64,000 bases of DNA from Leishmania mexicana MHOM/GT/2001/U1103 (GCF_000234665.1 NC_018321.1:286594-350593); one strand, 5' to 3'. Positions 10,637 to 22,156 are shown, counted from the stretch's first letter. Numbers and translations are program-made. The notes: a model not told the origin generated them from the letters alone.

Positions 10637-11765
10637 GCTGGGGACAACTAGTGGATAGTCGCCGCTGGCTGTGCCGTGGAGGGGTGCGGGTTTTCCTCTC
10701 TCGTATTTCGTTCTGCGCACGCGACAGAAACGTGTCCTCTGTGTGCGACCCGGGCGTCGCTGTTCCACTCGCCTGCGCGATTTCCTCTGCCCTTTTGCGC
10801 TGCACGCGTGGGAGCCCTCGCTGCTCGCCCTGCTCTCGTTGATGTTGGTGGTTTTTTGTTCTTCTATGAAACTCTCCCGTGGTGCGAAAACGGACCCCGC
10901 GCAGCGGTGAAGCGCGATGTGCGCGGGAGTATGAGAGCGCGCGCGCACGCAAGAGAAGCAACGTTCTGTCAAGAAGTGCGGACGGAGAAAAGGAAGAGGA
11001 GAGGAGAGCCGATGTGCGGGGAGGAATGCCGTCGCGTGCGTCGGTGCGTCCAGTGGGGGAGGGGGAGGGGGGTATAGATACGCCAGGCAAAGGCTGAATG
11101 AGAGGGAGACAGCGAGAGATGGGAAGGCGTTGGACGATCGTGTGAGGGCATAAAAGCGTGTCCTGCGCCTGCAGGTGAGTAACACAAAACGGGACACCGT
11201 GTAAACACAGACAGATGAACGCACTGGCGCACGTCTAGCGCCAGGCATACACAGCGTCACCACAGGCGGGGATGGCAAACTACTGGGGAAGAGAGTACAT
11301 GGAAGGCTGCATCAGCTCTCCCTCGCTCGTTTTTTTTTCTTGCTGACTGGCATATGGAAGTTTTCTGCGATAGGCACAAATCGCCACGCGCTCCAAAACG
11401 ACTACACGCACAAGCGCAAGCGCGTACGACGAGACGGTCATCCGAAGCTCAGACACACCCACACCGCCACATGAGCGCACCCACCTCCTCCCGACTCCAA
11501 GCGCTGCCGCACACAGAGGGGATCCGTAAGCAACGATACCACCATCCATCCGAGGTATGATGCCGAGAAACAGAAGGAAGAGATAACGGAGTCGCTCGCC
11601 ACCTCCCAATGGCTCAGCAGTGCGGAGCGGGAGATAAGGGAGCAGAAAAACGGACACGGCCGACAACCAGTAAGAGGTAAAAAGGAAACAGTAAGAGCCA
11701 ACTCTGGCCCCATCTCTCTCATTGGAGGGTTCTTCGCCGCCTTCACCGTTCAGTCATATAGGCGC
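10637..11765. other. Spacer between acyl-CoA-binding genes
   Basis: No separate gene is supported. The frame of the preceding gene stays open to 11278, but the extension is Ser/Arg/Pro-rich and lacks any domain, so I treat it as 5' UTR. Pyrimidine-rich tracts on the minus strand could serve trans-splicing. Confidence 0.55.
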
Positions 11766-12077
11766 TCAGAGCTTGCTCTGCACCTTCGTGCCAGCCTTCC
11801 ACTGGATTCCCTGCGACCTGAGCACCGTCACGAGACGCCGCACGTACGCGGCCTTGGCGTCCTCCGACTTCATGCCCTTGCGAGAGTTCCACGCATCCCA
11901 CTTGGCGCGCGCCTCGACCTGGACGGCCCACGGCTGGCTGCCCGTCACGTCACCCTCCGTCGCCTGCTTGTACAGGGAGTAAAACTGAAGCTTAGCGGTG
12001 TGGTCCAGCTGCACCGGACCGTCCTTGGGGAGGGAGCGCACGTACGCCACGGCGGCCTCGAAGTCAGCGGCCGACAT
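11766..12077 (-). CDS. Acyl-CoA-binding protein (ACBP), copy A
   Basis: A 103-residue single-domain ACBP, close to the usual length of 85-105. The motifs LQFYSLYKQATEGD, AKWDAWNSRKGMKSEDAKAAY and the FEAAVAYVRSLPKDGP start of helix 1 are canonical; the Tyr, Lys and Trp positions are those that bind acyl-CoA in the family. Predicted role: cytosolic carrier of long-chain acyl-CoA between synthesis, GPI-myristate remodelling and membrane lipid assembly. The start is the first ATG, MSAADF. Residues 1-79 are encoded by DNA almost identical to copy B at 18.1-18.4 kb. The last 24 residues (ending VQSKL) differ completely, and this is the longer copy. Confidence 0.95.
   Translation of the reverse strand: MSAADFEAAVAYVRSLPKDGPVQLDHTAKLQFYSLYKQATEGDVTGSQPWAVQVEARAKWDAWNSRKGMKSEDAKAAYVRRLVTVLRSQGIQWKAGTKVQSKL
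11841..12077 (-). repeat. 237-bp near-identical block shared by the two ACBP genes (copy A)
   Basis: Matches 18166-18402 with one difference that I noticed (cacggcgg versus cacagcgg), which is silent. Similarity stops abruptly inside both genes at the 3' side and at the start codon on the 5' side, so neither UTR is shared. Confidence 0.9.
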
Positions 12078-13418
12078 GCCTATCGCACAGCCTCGGTTTT
12101 ATTTTCTTCTCTTGGTGTTCTGAAGGCCAGATGGAAATACGCACACACGTCGCAGAGGGGACTGCGTTACGACGAAGCTCGTAAGCGAGAGAGGGATATG
12201 TGATGCGGAAGGAAAAAAAGATAGCTTTCAGTGCAGTGGTGGTCGGTAGGCGAGGCTGCAACACCTGAGCACTACCCTTAGTCGTGAGCACAGCCACAGC
12301 GGAGTGAGAGACGGGGGAAGAAGGTGTAAAAGGAGATGTCGTGCGGCATAAACGAGCCGGGGCGACTGTTGATCGCAGCGCCAGATCCTTCCATTCCCAT
12401 TTCTGATACGCAACACAGAGAGTGCATCATGCGATGCTGGTGCGATCCGTGAGTGCGCCCTCTTGGAAGAACATTCGACAGCGAAAGGGCACAAAGAGAG
12501 GGAGGGAAGGCGGCACTGCACGTGCACCACCTTGTTTCGTTTTCCTCGTCGCCCCTTGCACACACACACCTCCCTCCCTCCCTCCCCACCCCCTCTCGTC
12601 CTTTCACTCTCTCACAACGGCGGTCTCTCTCCCGCACGACCCCTCCATTTTTCTGTTGTCGTTGCTCTCAACGTTCGCCCTGACAGACGAAGAGGGCCAC
12701 AGGAGGTCCCCTCTGCCGGCCCTCCCGAGCATTCTGGTGTTCCCTTCTCATGGAAACGCCACATGTGCGGTGTGCCTGGCTTCCATGCTTGTTCGTCTGT
12801 TTTGCACCAATGCGTGGCACGCGCTGTCTCTTGTCCCTCCCCACGACATGGCCCAACATACGGGGATGGGGGGAGGGAGGGGGGATGCATAGAAGGCCCT
12901 CACACACACACACGTACCCAAAACGCTTCCGCAGCGAAGCGCTCGTATCGATGTAGGCGTGTATAACAGTTATGTAGGGAAGGTGCCGGAACACCTCTCG
13001 CAACGCTGCGAAGTAGAGATGTGAGAGACGGTTCGGCGCAGACACACGCGGGAGGCTCCCGACAGTCCCCCTCATGAATGCTTCGGAAGCACACAAGCCC
13101 ACCTCGTCCTCATCGGTCCCTTCTCACCTACTCCAGCGCGCACGCTGCATAGAGACACGACCCCACGGGAGTACACGCCACAGCGAGGCGGGGGCGGGGG
13201 GGAAGAGCCAAAATAGTGCGAGAGAACGAAAAATAAAAGAGAGAGGATGAGCTTTACGCACACGACAACGAAGGCAAAGGCCTCCTCCCTCCTCTCCCTC
13301 CTTCTCTCGCGTTCATGGAGGAAGACGCACCCGCACAGCAGACATATGCATTGTGGAGAAACAAGATACGTTCCGAAGAAAATGAGGGGCACTGGAGGTG
13401 CCTGTATAGACCACAACA

Positions 13419-13555
13419 TGGGGAGAAAGGGGAAGGGGGAGAAGAAGGGGGAGAAGAAGGGGGAAGGGGGGAGATGGGAGGAGATAGGGGAATAGGGGAA
13501 TAGGGGAGATGGGAGAAGAGGGGATAGAGGAGATGGGGGAAGGGGGTGGGAGGTG
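13419..13555 (-). repeat. Purine/pyrimidine minisatellite (GGGGAGAA/GGGGAAT-type)
   Basis: About 137 bases are almost entirely purine on the plus strand, built from imperfect units such as gggggagaa and ataggggaa. On the coding (minus) strand it is a very long polypyrimidine tract and could act in trans-splicing or form H-DNA; both roles are inferred. Confidence 0.75.
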
Positions 13556-14386
13556 CAGAAGGAGGAAAAGGATGAGGAAAGAGAAAGGGGAGCAAGGAGG
13601 GGGAGGGGTGGGCACGGGAACAGAAAAACACAAGGATGATGGAATAAAAGAGAAGGACTACACCACGTCAAACGGTGATGGGGGGAAGAAGGTGAGGAAA
13701 TGGGGAAACAATGGTGGTGATGAGGGGGGAGGGGGGCGGCGGGGACGTGCAGCGGGTAGCACGAGAGCTCACATACACGTTGTGGGTGTGTTGGGTACGA
13801 GCCTGTATGCGTGGATGGCTGTGTGCGGCTCATCGCTCTGTCACATAACCACACCACATAAGTTTACCACAAGACACAAAGGGGGGTGCACTTAAGAGAA
13901 AAGAAAACAAAAAAGCAAACTGGCGGAGTGCGGCAGAGCCCACCACCGATACGTTTCGGCCCCCCCCTTCCACCCACCCAAGATCTGTGGGTGCGTGTGC
14001 GTGTGTGTAAGTAAGCCTGAGTGTGGCATGGGCAAGCTGCGATGGCGTCTTCTCAGCTCAGCAAGCCCCTTCGCCAAAGAGCACACACCCACACCCACAC
14101 ACACACATACACACAGAGAGAGGGAGGGAACGGTACGCGCACCGGCGGGCTGCAGTCCATGAAGGTAACGAGTAGGTGTAAAAGTTGACGAAGCAGTGCA
14201 GACAGGCCATAGCTTCATGTCCCAAAGGCAGTCACTTGAAACGGACACAGGCGGTGTTTTCTCTCCATGTGTTATGCGATGACGAGGGCGCCTGTCTGTG
14301 TGTCTGTGCCTGTACGCCGTATGGGCGGATTTGGCGGCATGCCGTGCAGATCCCCGAGCTTGCACTCCGTATTTTGCGAGGATACA

Positions 14387-14698
14387 GAAACCCTGACAAC
14401 GTAGCACACCTCAGTGCGCGGCATCTCACGGTCCAGTACACCCACTGTGTGAGGGGCAGCCGGGCAGTCCCTCTGTCCCTGCCAAATCCCAGAGCCACTT
14501 CTGGTGGTCACAGGGTCGAGCGCCGGCGGCGCAGCGGAAGACGCACCGCGCGGCGACCGGCACAATGGGAGCGGCTGTGAGGCGGCGCAGTGCTGCACCG
14601 GCGTGTGTCTGCGGCTGCTTCGCGCCACGCGATGGGTGGGCTGTGGCACAGGGCATGGGGCTCGAGAGTGGAGGTGGACCGCATGCTGTGTGGCAGAG
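14387..14698 (-). mobile_element. SIDER2-like degenerate retroposon, short variant (R1)
   Basis: It shares the core tggtggtcacagggtcgagc, the segment ggtccagtacccccactgtg (here tacacccactgtg) and the end ctctgccacacagca with six other copies in the window. The copies are named R1-R7 in coordinate order. Orientation is set by the A-rich flank that follows the ggtactggaccgtgagatgc end in several copies. It lacks the roughly 200 internal bases present in R5-R7. Assignment to SIDER2 is from memory of Leishmania intergenic repeats. Confidence 0.7.
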
Positions 14699-15246
14699 GC
14701 CTGACACGGTGAGGAAGAAAGACTCTAGAGGAAGACCAGGCGCTCCTGATGGAATATGTGCTGGACAGCTGCCATAGAAGCTCCCCCCCCCTCTATTCGT
14801 GACCTCATCACCTGGCTCCGCTGCAACCAACCAACACGCACACCCGCACACGGTATTCATGGGATAAATATGCACTGCGATACATGAAGAGTGTTGGGTC
14901 GCGGCAATGAGGGGGAGGGACATCATATGTTGCATGATGCAGTTGGATTCTGACAGCGGCATCTGTGACAGCGCAACGGTCGGCGTGGACAGAGGAAAGG
15001 AGTGGGAGGGGGGCGTCCGTAAAAAAAAACGGAGAGAAGAGGAACCCTTCGTATGTCGAGAAGCTGCCAACAGGCTTGACACAGTCAGATCCATCCTACG
15101 TAGAGGACTACGAGCATGCAAACTGCCGAGACACTGAGGAGACATCTTGCTGACGCCAGCATGCAGAGAGTGGTATGTTCGCTGCATCCCCCCTACCACC
15201 ACCACTCTCCACGCCCTCGCTCAGAGTCTCTCCTCCTTGCCGCCTC

Positions 15247-16413
15247 CTAAAAAAAACGCAGCACCCCAACGCCGGTAACCACGTTGCGGGGGCCACACTT
15301 GTAGACCACCTCCTTCGTTCTCGCCTTCAAATCGCAGCGCCAGAGATGTCTCATGTCCGTGATGTACATGAACTGGCGCAGGGTTTCCTTGTTGTCGGAC
15401 AACTGTATGTAGTCCACAAGGTTTGCCGCCCACGCCAGTCCGATCGCCTCGTTGAAGCCGCCGATCAGCAGCTCCCTCTCCCCAAGCTGTGGTTGCCCGG
15501 AACAGGGGTCGTAGGTGACCGGAGCACGGTTCAGCGAGTTGCCGCCCGCCGCGTCATCACCGCGGTCGGTCCAGTACAGATAGTTTTCCTCCGAGTCCAG
15601 AAGCAGGTCGATAGGCTCCGGCAGGTGGTCAAGCAGGGTTACAACCGTCTTCGGGTCGATCACGCCTTCAGAGGCGGACGTGTTAGCGGCTGTGATGGAC
15701 GATAGGTGACGGCGTTGGAAGTGGTACGGGGCCGCAAGAATGCGGCCCTTGCCACCTTTGGACGGTCCCTTCAGGGTGAAGAAGATCTGATTGTGCCTCT
15801 CGTCCAGCGTAACACCGACACAAAAGCGGCACTTGTCCTCGTCGCTGTTGGGCTCCACAAGGGAAGCATGAGCTTCCTCCTCCGTGAGCCCGTCGGCGAG
15901 GCCCGCCAGCACGTCCGAGGACAAGAGCGGCACTACCTCCTTCGTGTCCACGTTATACTTCTTCACACCGTGCCCTTCCCGGTCGCAGAAGAAGACGGCG
16001 CGTCCGTTTCTGGAGAGCGCCACCTGCTTCATGGTGGTGATGAGTGGAAGGTGGCCTGGGGCCTGGAACGCCGCCGTGCCACGGATGAGGCTCTGTGGCG
16101 CCGTCATCTCCACCCGCTTCACCGCCGCATCACCGCCAAAGAGCGGGGCACGCACAAGGAAGCCGTCAGCATCGTGCCAGTCTGCACCGTCTTTCTGCCC
16201 CGGGCACGGCTTCATAGCCCCCATGTTGCCCCACCACGCAACAATGTCATCGGGGTTCTTCGAATCCTTGTACGCGCTGAGGTCGAGTCCGAGACCGTCC
16301 GGGCACACGCAGCCGGTGGTGAAGAGCGTCTTCTTCCTCGACCCGTCACCGCGGATCGAGTTGACGGTGTTCTCGAGAGCGTCGAGGAAGATAATGACGT
16401 CCTCGCTGGCCAT
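15247..16413 (-). CDS. YWTD-containing, probable beta-propeller protein (function unknown)
   Basis: 388 residues from the ATG of MASEDVIIFL; 22 further in-frame codons upstream are His/Thr-rich repeat and are excluded. The motif ENYLYWTDRGDD near residue 290 and repeats such as VALSRNGRAVFFCDREGHGV, DERHNQIFFTLKG and QFMYITDMRHLWRCDL recur at roughly blade spacing. This pattern is typical of six-bladed YWTD/SMP-30/NHL-type propellers. There is no signal peptide or transmembrane segment, so it should be cytosolic, unlike LDL-receptor propellers. Cysteines are frequent in the N-terminal third (GCVCPDG, CPGQKDG). It sits between the two ACBP copies. The fold is inferred from motifs; no enzymatic function is claimed. 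Confidence 0.75.
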   Translation of the reverse strand: MASEDVIIFLDALENTVNSIRGDGSRKKTLFTTGCVCPDGLGLDLSAYKDSKNPDDIVAWWGNMGAMKPCPGQKDGADWHDADGFLVRAPLFGGDAAVKRVEMTAPQSLIRGTAAFQAPGHLPLITTMKQVALSRNGRAVFFCDREGHGVKKYNVDTKEVVPLLSSDVLAGLADGLTEEEAHASLVEPNSDEDKCRFCVGVTLDERHNQIFFTLKGPSKGGKGRILAAPYHFQRRHLSSITAANTSASEGVIDPKTVVTLLDHLPEPIDLLLDSEENYLYWTDRGDDAAGGNSLNRAPVTYDPCSGQPQLGERELLIGGFNEAIGLAWAANLVDYIQLSDNKETLRQFMYITDMRHLWRCDLKARTKEVVYKCGPRNVVTGVGVLRFF

Positions 16414-18111
16414 TTCGCGGTTTGTAGGCGCGTGTGTGCGAGTGTGTCTGTGTGTGCGTCCCACAGGTCGGTGCGACAAGTTAACGTCAGAGGACCCCGG
16501 AAAAACGGAGCGGAATGAAATCGAAAATGAGCGGAGGCACGGCGGCCAACTGGCGTGTGATGCGCTGCGGTCTCTTGCTCGCCAATTTCAATGAGCGCAC
16601 GCGTGATGGAGGATGATGCACACCTTCGTTCAAGTGAGTGGTGCATAGCGACGATATCTATGTAAGCACACGAAACCCACCTCGCAAACGAAAAAAAAGG
16701 GGAAGGAAGAGACGCGCAGAGCAAAGCCAGGAGGAAGGGAAAGATGAGGAGGACATGCAGGATGTCAACAGAGGGCCGCAGAACGCTTGCGGAGACCCCT
16801 CCCGAAGGATTGCGCCTACTACCTTGTAGCTGACACAAGTGGTTGGCAGCTCTGCAAGCAACAGAGACAGGGGGACACCGCAGTGGGGGAAGAGGAGTGG
16901 CCCCGCGTTGTTGTTCGTTTCATCCACACCCACACCCATACCCGGATAGCTGGAGAGACCTCCGTGCGCGGCATCTCACGGTCCAGTACCCCCACTGTGT
17001 GAGGGGCAGCCGGGGAGTCCCTCTGTCCCTGCCAAATCCCAGAGCCACTTCTGGTGGTCACAGGGTCGAGCGCCGGCGGCGCAGCGGAAGACGCACCGCG
17101 CGGCGACCGGCACAATGGGAGCGGCTGTGAGGCGGCGCAGTGCTGCACCGGCGTGTGTCTGCGGCTGCTTCGCGCCACGCAATGGGTGGGCTGTGGCAGA
17201 GACGTGGACTCGCATTGAGAGGAAAAGGCGAACCAAGACACAACTAATAAAAGTCCAACGTCTTTTGGTGTGTGTGTGTGTGACGTCGAGAGAGGACAAC
17301 CATGATGCTCGCGCCCATGGCGTGTTCGCGGACGCGTCCATCACAACAGCAGCACGAGGCAGTCGAACATACACGAAAAGGTAGACGGACAACCAGTCAG
17401 ACACATATATAGACGGGAAAGGCATGGACAGAGAAAAGATGGGGAGGGAGGGAAGCGGAGGAGGAAGACGAAGCGACAGCAAGCGCACCAACACAGTGCG
17501 AAACAGAACGAGGAGAGAAAGGCGCGCGAGATGTCCACACGGTTGGGTAGGGAAAGAGAGGGGGTGGGTGTGGGTGTGCGTGTGCGTGTGCGTGTGGGGG
17601 TGGGTGTCAATGTCGGTGAAGAAGACGGAGAAGCACCGGAGTACTTGACGAGAGAAAGAGAGACAAGCAGAGGGAGAGGCCGATAGACACGGCGGAAGTA
17701 GGTGCGTGTATCTTTGGATCCCCCCCCCCTCCCCTCCCTCCCGCTCCTCTGACTCACGCACCAGCGCGCAGGCCCCAACCGAGGAACCCCAAACGTCGTT
17801 CTGCGATTCCAGCTTCCCTAGGCGGCGGTGACACCTCTACACACACGCTCCACCAAACCCCTTGTCTCACTTTCTCGCTTCGTACGCTTCGTCACAGCTC
17901 ATGCGTCTCTCCTGCCTTAGTGTAATGAATGCGCTGCCGCGCCGTCTAACGTCACCGAAAAGCGCACACGGGCACTGCGATCCGCGACACTGTATGCATA
18001 GAGACCCCGGGAACACACATGTAGGGACGCGTGCGGTTTAACGCACATTTACCTTGTGGCTGGTGCGAGCCGCGCGCGTGCACGCCCACGCTCCTTCCTT
18101 GCGTCAAATCC
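16414..18111. other. Spacer containing SIDER2-like copy R2
   Basis: No protein gene is supported. It holds the short SIDER2-like element R2 and a GT-rich stretch near 17560-17620; minus-strand frames are translations of pyrimidine repeats. Confidence 0.55.
16941..17209 (-). mobile_element. SIDER2-like degenerate retroposon, short variant (R2)
   Basis: Nearly identical to R1 over its core but lacks about 45 bases near its 5' end. The missing part lies between two occurrences of ctgccaca, so it was probably lost by recombination between these short direct repeats. Same orientation as the genes. Confidence 0.7.
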
Positions 18112-18402
18112 CTACGCACGGTTCCACGGGTGGCCCTTCTGGGATGTGACCTCGATCAGATCCTGCACGTACGCGGCCTTGGCGTCCTCCGACTTCATGC
18201 CCTTGCGAGAGTTCCACGCATCCCACTTGGCGCGCGCCTCGACCTGGACGGCCCACGGCTGGCTGCCCGTCACGTCACCCTCCGTCGCCTGCTTGTACAG
18301 GGAGTAAAACTGAAGCTTAGCGGTGTGGTCCAGCTGCACCGGACCGTCCTTGGGGAGGGAGCGCACGTACGCCACAGCGGCCTCGAAGTCAGCGGCCGAC
18401 AT
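18112..18402 (-). CDS. Acyl-CoA-binding protein (ACBP), copy B
   Basis: A 96-residue ACBP with the same canonical motifs as copy A (LQFYSLYKQATEGD; WDAWNSRKGM). Residues 1-79 are identical in sequence. The C-terminal helix then diverges to QDLIEVTSQKGHPWNRA, so the two products are isoforms rather than simple extra gene copies. Differences in the last helix could alter chain-length preference or localisation; this is inferred. No targeting peptide or membrane anchor is seen. The start is MSAADF as in copy A. Confidence 0.95.
   Translation of the reverse strand: MSAADFEAAVAYVRSLPKDGPVQLDHTAKLQFYSLYKQATEGDVTGSQPWAVQVEARAKWDAWNSRKGMKSEDAKAAYVQDLIEVTSQKGHPWNRA
18166..18402 (-). repeat. 237-bp near-identical block shared by the two ACBP genes (copy B)
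   Basis: Counterpart of 11841-12077. The block ends exactly within the coding region on both sides, which fits localized gene conversion better than a recent whole-gene duplication. Confidence 0.9.
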
Positions 18403-21400
18403 AGCTCAAGTGTGGTGCGTGTACGTGTGTGTAGAGTTGGGAGGGCAGGGGCGTTACGGTGATATTTTCAAGTGCGTTGCTAGAAGGTTTAATAAATGGA
18501 TAGAAGCATGAAAGGGTGGCAGCTTGAAAAGGTGATTTGTTGTGCAGGGGTATAACGCGCATACGAGCATGCGTGCCTCGGCAAATACCCTCACACACAC
18601 ACACATACATTGATGTGCGCGTGTGGAGGTAGAGCCAGGAGCGGCAGATACGCGGGGAAGAGGGAGGGTGTGATGAGAGGGACAGAAAAGAAAAAAGAAC
18701 ATGTTTAGGAGAAAGGGAGAGAGCAGCAGGATGATCATAAACATCGAGAGAGAGAGTCATGACGCAAACACCAGCTTCACGTGCAGCCGGCACGTATAAA
18801 GCAGAGAGGTAGAGAGAGGCACATGTCGAGTAGGCGAGAAGCACACGCGTACTTTGTTTTGCATACGGCATACCCCTGTGTGTCTCACATGCACCCTCAC
18901 CACCATCGCAGTAGAAGTACTGTATACGCATTCTTCCTCATCTTGCCTGTTGCATGTGTTTGTTTTTTGTTTTTCCTTTCTCTCCCTCGTTGTTGTTCCT
19001 TGCTGTGCAACATTGTCAGCACGCACACCACGCCACGTGCGTGCGTGTCCGTGTGTGCATCCACCGACGCGAATAGGAACAAAAACGAGAGAGACAGACA
19101 GGCAGAGATGAGAGCAATGAGGTGGTCTCGCAGAGCAGTAATCGAGAAGGGGGGGTAGACACATTGTGGGAAGCAAAAAGAAAGAAAGAGAGAAATGGCA
19201 CCGTCAAGCAAAGGATAAACTCGAGGGTGATGTGCTGCCACGCACGCCCACCCTCCAAAGTGGTCTTCTTTCTCATCCCCGTGGACTTGGTCTTGTGTAT
19301 TCCGCATGTGCCCTACTCCCTCCCCACCCCCCCCCCGAGCGCTTGCTCCCTTGCCTCCGTACTCTTGTCCGGTGGAGAGGGAGACGCGTCGAGGACACGA
19401 GAGGAGGAAGAAGTGCGAAGAGCGAGTGAGGCAGTCATGCCACAGCGCTCAGTCCATCTTCGCATCACTATGATAAAAAGTCCCACGTTCTTTGAACTCC
19501 GTCTCTTGTCTTCTTGACATCTGCGACGCGGGTCCTTCATCATCGATGTCTCCGCTTGCCTCACGCTTGTTCTTGCAACGCTTCTCGCTCCGTTCGTCAT
19601 ATGCCGCCTTGACACCAGAGGCACACGCGCACGAGAACAACGGCAGTTGCCCAGCGCTGCGCAGGACAGGCTCCGAACAGTCCGCGCTGAGGTGCGGAAA
19701 CCGCAGAAGGGCACCACAAAGGGAAACAAAGAAAAAAATGGAAAGAGAAGACAGGGAAAAGGAGAAACACACCCAGAGAGAGCGAGGGCGCCGTCCGTAA
19801 AACACATCCGCGTCGTCGGTGCAGGGGAGGGTCAACGAAGCTTATCCGAGGGTGGCGGGCGACAACGAAGCAGAGAAGGCCGTCGCCGTCAAAGTTCGTC
19901 AAGCCAGAAGAGGTGAATGGAGGCGAATAGAGAACAAAGAAATAAGCACCCCCCACACACACAAACACGCCCCCGGCAACATCGAGAGATGGGCAGTGGC
20001 CGCAATGTGCAGTGATAAGCGACACCTAGCCGCTCACGGCAGTACCGTTGCCCCTCGCCACTGGTGCACCACACCCCTCCCCCGTGAGCCACCAACAAAA
20101 AGGAAAACCGCACACGAATACGATCAACGTCGAAAACACGGCGTTGTCGTTCGTACGGCACACATGCGTAACAGCGGAAAATAATAATAATAAAGGGGAT
20201 AGAAGAATGGTAAATCGAGGAGGAAACAGCACGGCAGAAGAACAGCAGCAACAAGGAAATGAGGTCGGCCGAGGGAAGTGAGGCACAACAGAAAAGGTAA
20301 GGAGGCAAAGCATTCACATGCTCTTGTGTATGTGTGCGGCAGACACTCGTATAGGCACACGAGCGACGACAACTCCGGCTGCACCTGGCGATCTCCATCC
20401 TACGCCTGCATAGATGCTCCTTCATCACCTTACCCTACGTTGTCGTTGTCGTGAACACTTGGCAGACACACATTTTCTGCTTCTTACACACTCGCCTTCC
20501 CCCATCCTCTTTCCCGCCTTGCGCTCGTGTCGTCGCCATCGTCTGCTGTGACAGCGGCCCTTCTCACGAATAGGCCTGTCATGGCCCTCGCACGCAAGAG
20601 AAGAGCGAGCAACAAGGGAGTGGGGGTGCCGGCAAAAGGAGAGACAACGTAAGACGGGTAGGGTAAGCAGCCAAGAAAGGAATAAGACGGAGAGGGCTCA
20701 GAAATGGCGGAGCGGGTGACAGGCCCACAAAGACAACACTAGAAAATGTGCACGTGTGCATCTGCGGGTCCCAACGGAAAAAAAAGGAGAGAAAGGGGGG
20801 CGGTGGAGAATGGGAGTAAAGCGGGGCGGAAAAAAAAGAGGTGAAGAACGGAAGATACAGAGAGACGACGCGTAGACAACGAGCCATGAGAGCCTGGAAG
20901 CGGGGAGGAGGAAGGAGGGAAGGAGGGGTGGGCGGGTGGGCGGAAGAACTGCGCGACCACAGACACAAAAGGAGAATGGGACACAAAAAAAAAGAAGAGC
21001 GGCGTAAACAAATCCCCGGCCACAGCAGTGCCACAAAAGGCACGCACGCAAAGGTGGAGCGAGGGAGCGCGGGAAAAAAAACCACGTGTGTACATTCTAT
21101 GCACATGGACGTGGCCGCTCTCCATGAGTATATCCGGAACACGCTGTCCTTTTCCATTCCCCTCCCTCCCCCCCCCACACACACACGTGTTTAGATGGAG
21201 GAAGCGGCGCTGCGGAGACGGTGAACCGAAAACGAGACACAGAACAAACAATGCTGCCTGAAGCGGAAAAGAGGACCAGGGATGCGCGGCAAGAAAGCCA
21301 TGGAGAGGGACCCTCTTGATGAGACGGGCGGAACCACAGGCAGGGCTGAAAGCGCAGACAAGAGCACTGAGTACGCCAAAGGGCAGCCCGCATCTCCCAC

Positions 21401-22156
21401 GCAGCGGCTCTATCATCCACCATTACCCCAAAGGGGTCTTTCCAGGAAAGAGGGAGAGACATGAAAGCAACAGCCGCGTAAAAAAAGCACCCCCCCCCTC
21501 TCCTCTCCCTTCCGCGTCGTTCCACCCAGTCCTCCCTCCCTCTCGTCACCCCCGGCGTGTGACCAGAAACGAAAAAGAACGAACATAAAGCAAAACCCAG
21601 AGCACATACGACAACGAGAGGGGGGCTTCAAACGTGAGTCCACGTCTCTGTCACACAGCAGGCGGTCCAACTGCGCTCTCGAGCCCCGGCCCTGCCACAG
21701 CCCAGCCATCGTGTGGCGCAAAGCAGCCGCAGACACACGCCGGTGCAGCACTGCGCCGCCTCACAGCCGCTCCCATTGTGCCGGTCGCCGCGCGGTGCGT
21801 CTTCCGCTGCGCCGCCGGCGCTCGACCCTGTGACCACCAGAAGTGGCTCTGGGATTTGGCAGGGACAGAGGGACTGCCCGGCTGCCCCTCACACAGTGGG
21901 GGTACTGGACCGTGAGATGCCGCGCACGGAGGTGTGCCACGTCGTCAGAGAACGTAAAAGGGGAGCAAAATCAAGAGGGGCGGCAGGAGGGTGGGGCATT
22001 AGTGTGGGTGTCGGTGGTTGTATTTCACCTCAGAGAATCCCCTCCGCAGGCGTCCACAGAGGTGCACCCAAAAATCAATCTACGCGTTGTTTATTCATGT
22101 CCTTCAGGTCTGCTGTTGCCGTTGATGCTGTTGTGGGATGGCTGTCGGCCAAGGGG
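18403..22156. other. 3.7-kb gene-free spacer with SIDER2-like copy R3
   Basis: No protein gene is supported on either strand. Frames are low-complexity (Ser/Phe/Leu/Cys-rich on minus, Lys/Arg/Glu-rich on plus). Apart from R3 (21641-21948) it holds A-rich and purine-rich tracts. It probably comprises the 3' UTR of the 22-23.6 kb gene and the 5' flank of ACBP copy B. Confidence 0.55.
21641..21948 (+). mobile_element. SIDER2-like degenerate retroposon, short variant (R3)
   Basis: Carries the complete short-variant order: ctctgtcacacagca, ctctcgagccccggccctgc, the tgtgaccaccagaagtggct core, then ggtactggaccgtgagatgc and an A-rich flank. It is antisense to the genes. The pentamer aacgt occurs on both sides, too short to call a target-site duplication. 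Confidence 0.7.

Larger units (their letters stand above)
12078..15246. other. Spacer containing a SIDER2-like copy and a purine-rich minisatellite
   Basis: No protein gene is supported over about 3.2 kb. It contains a purine tract (13419-13555, polypyrimidine on the coding strand) and a SIDER2-like element at about 14387-14698. Frames of up to 261 codons on the minus strand are Ser/Pro/Leu/Phe translations of pyrimidine repeats. Confidence 0.6.

Noticed and set aside
10637..11278. Extending the two-ACBP-domain protein by 214 N-terminal codons
   Set aside because: The extension is low-complexity and domain-free; the ATG at 10636 is followed directly by the conserved part.
13072..13857. 261-codon open frame on the minus strand
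   Set aside because: It is a translation of the purine/pyrimidine minisatellite (Pro/Ser/Phe/Leu repeats), not a gene.
14426..15205. 259-codon frame on the minus strand across a repeat
   Set aside because: About a third of it lies inside SIDER2-like copy R1, and the same peptide recurs in other copies of the repeat in different contexts.
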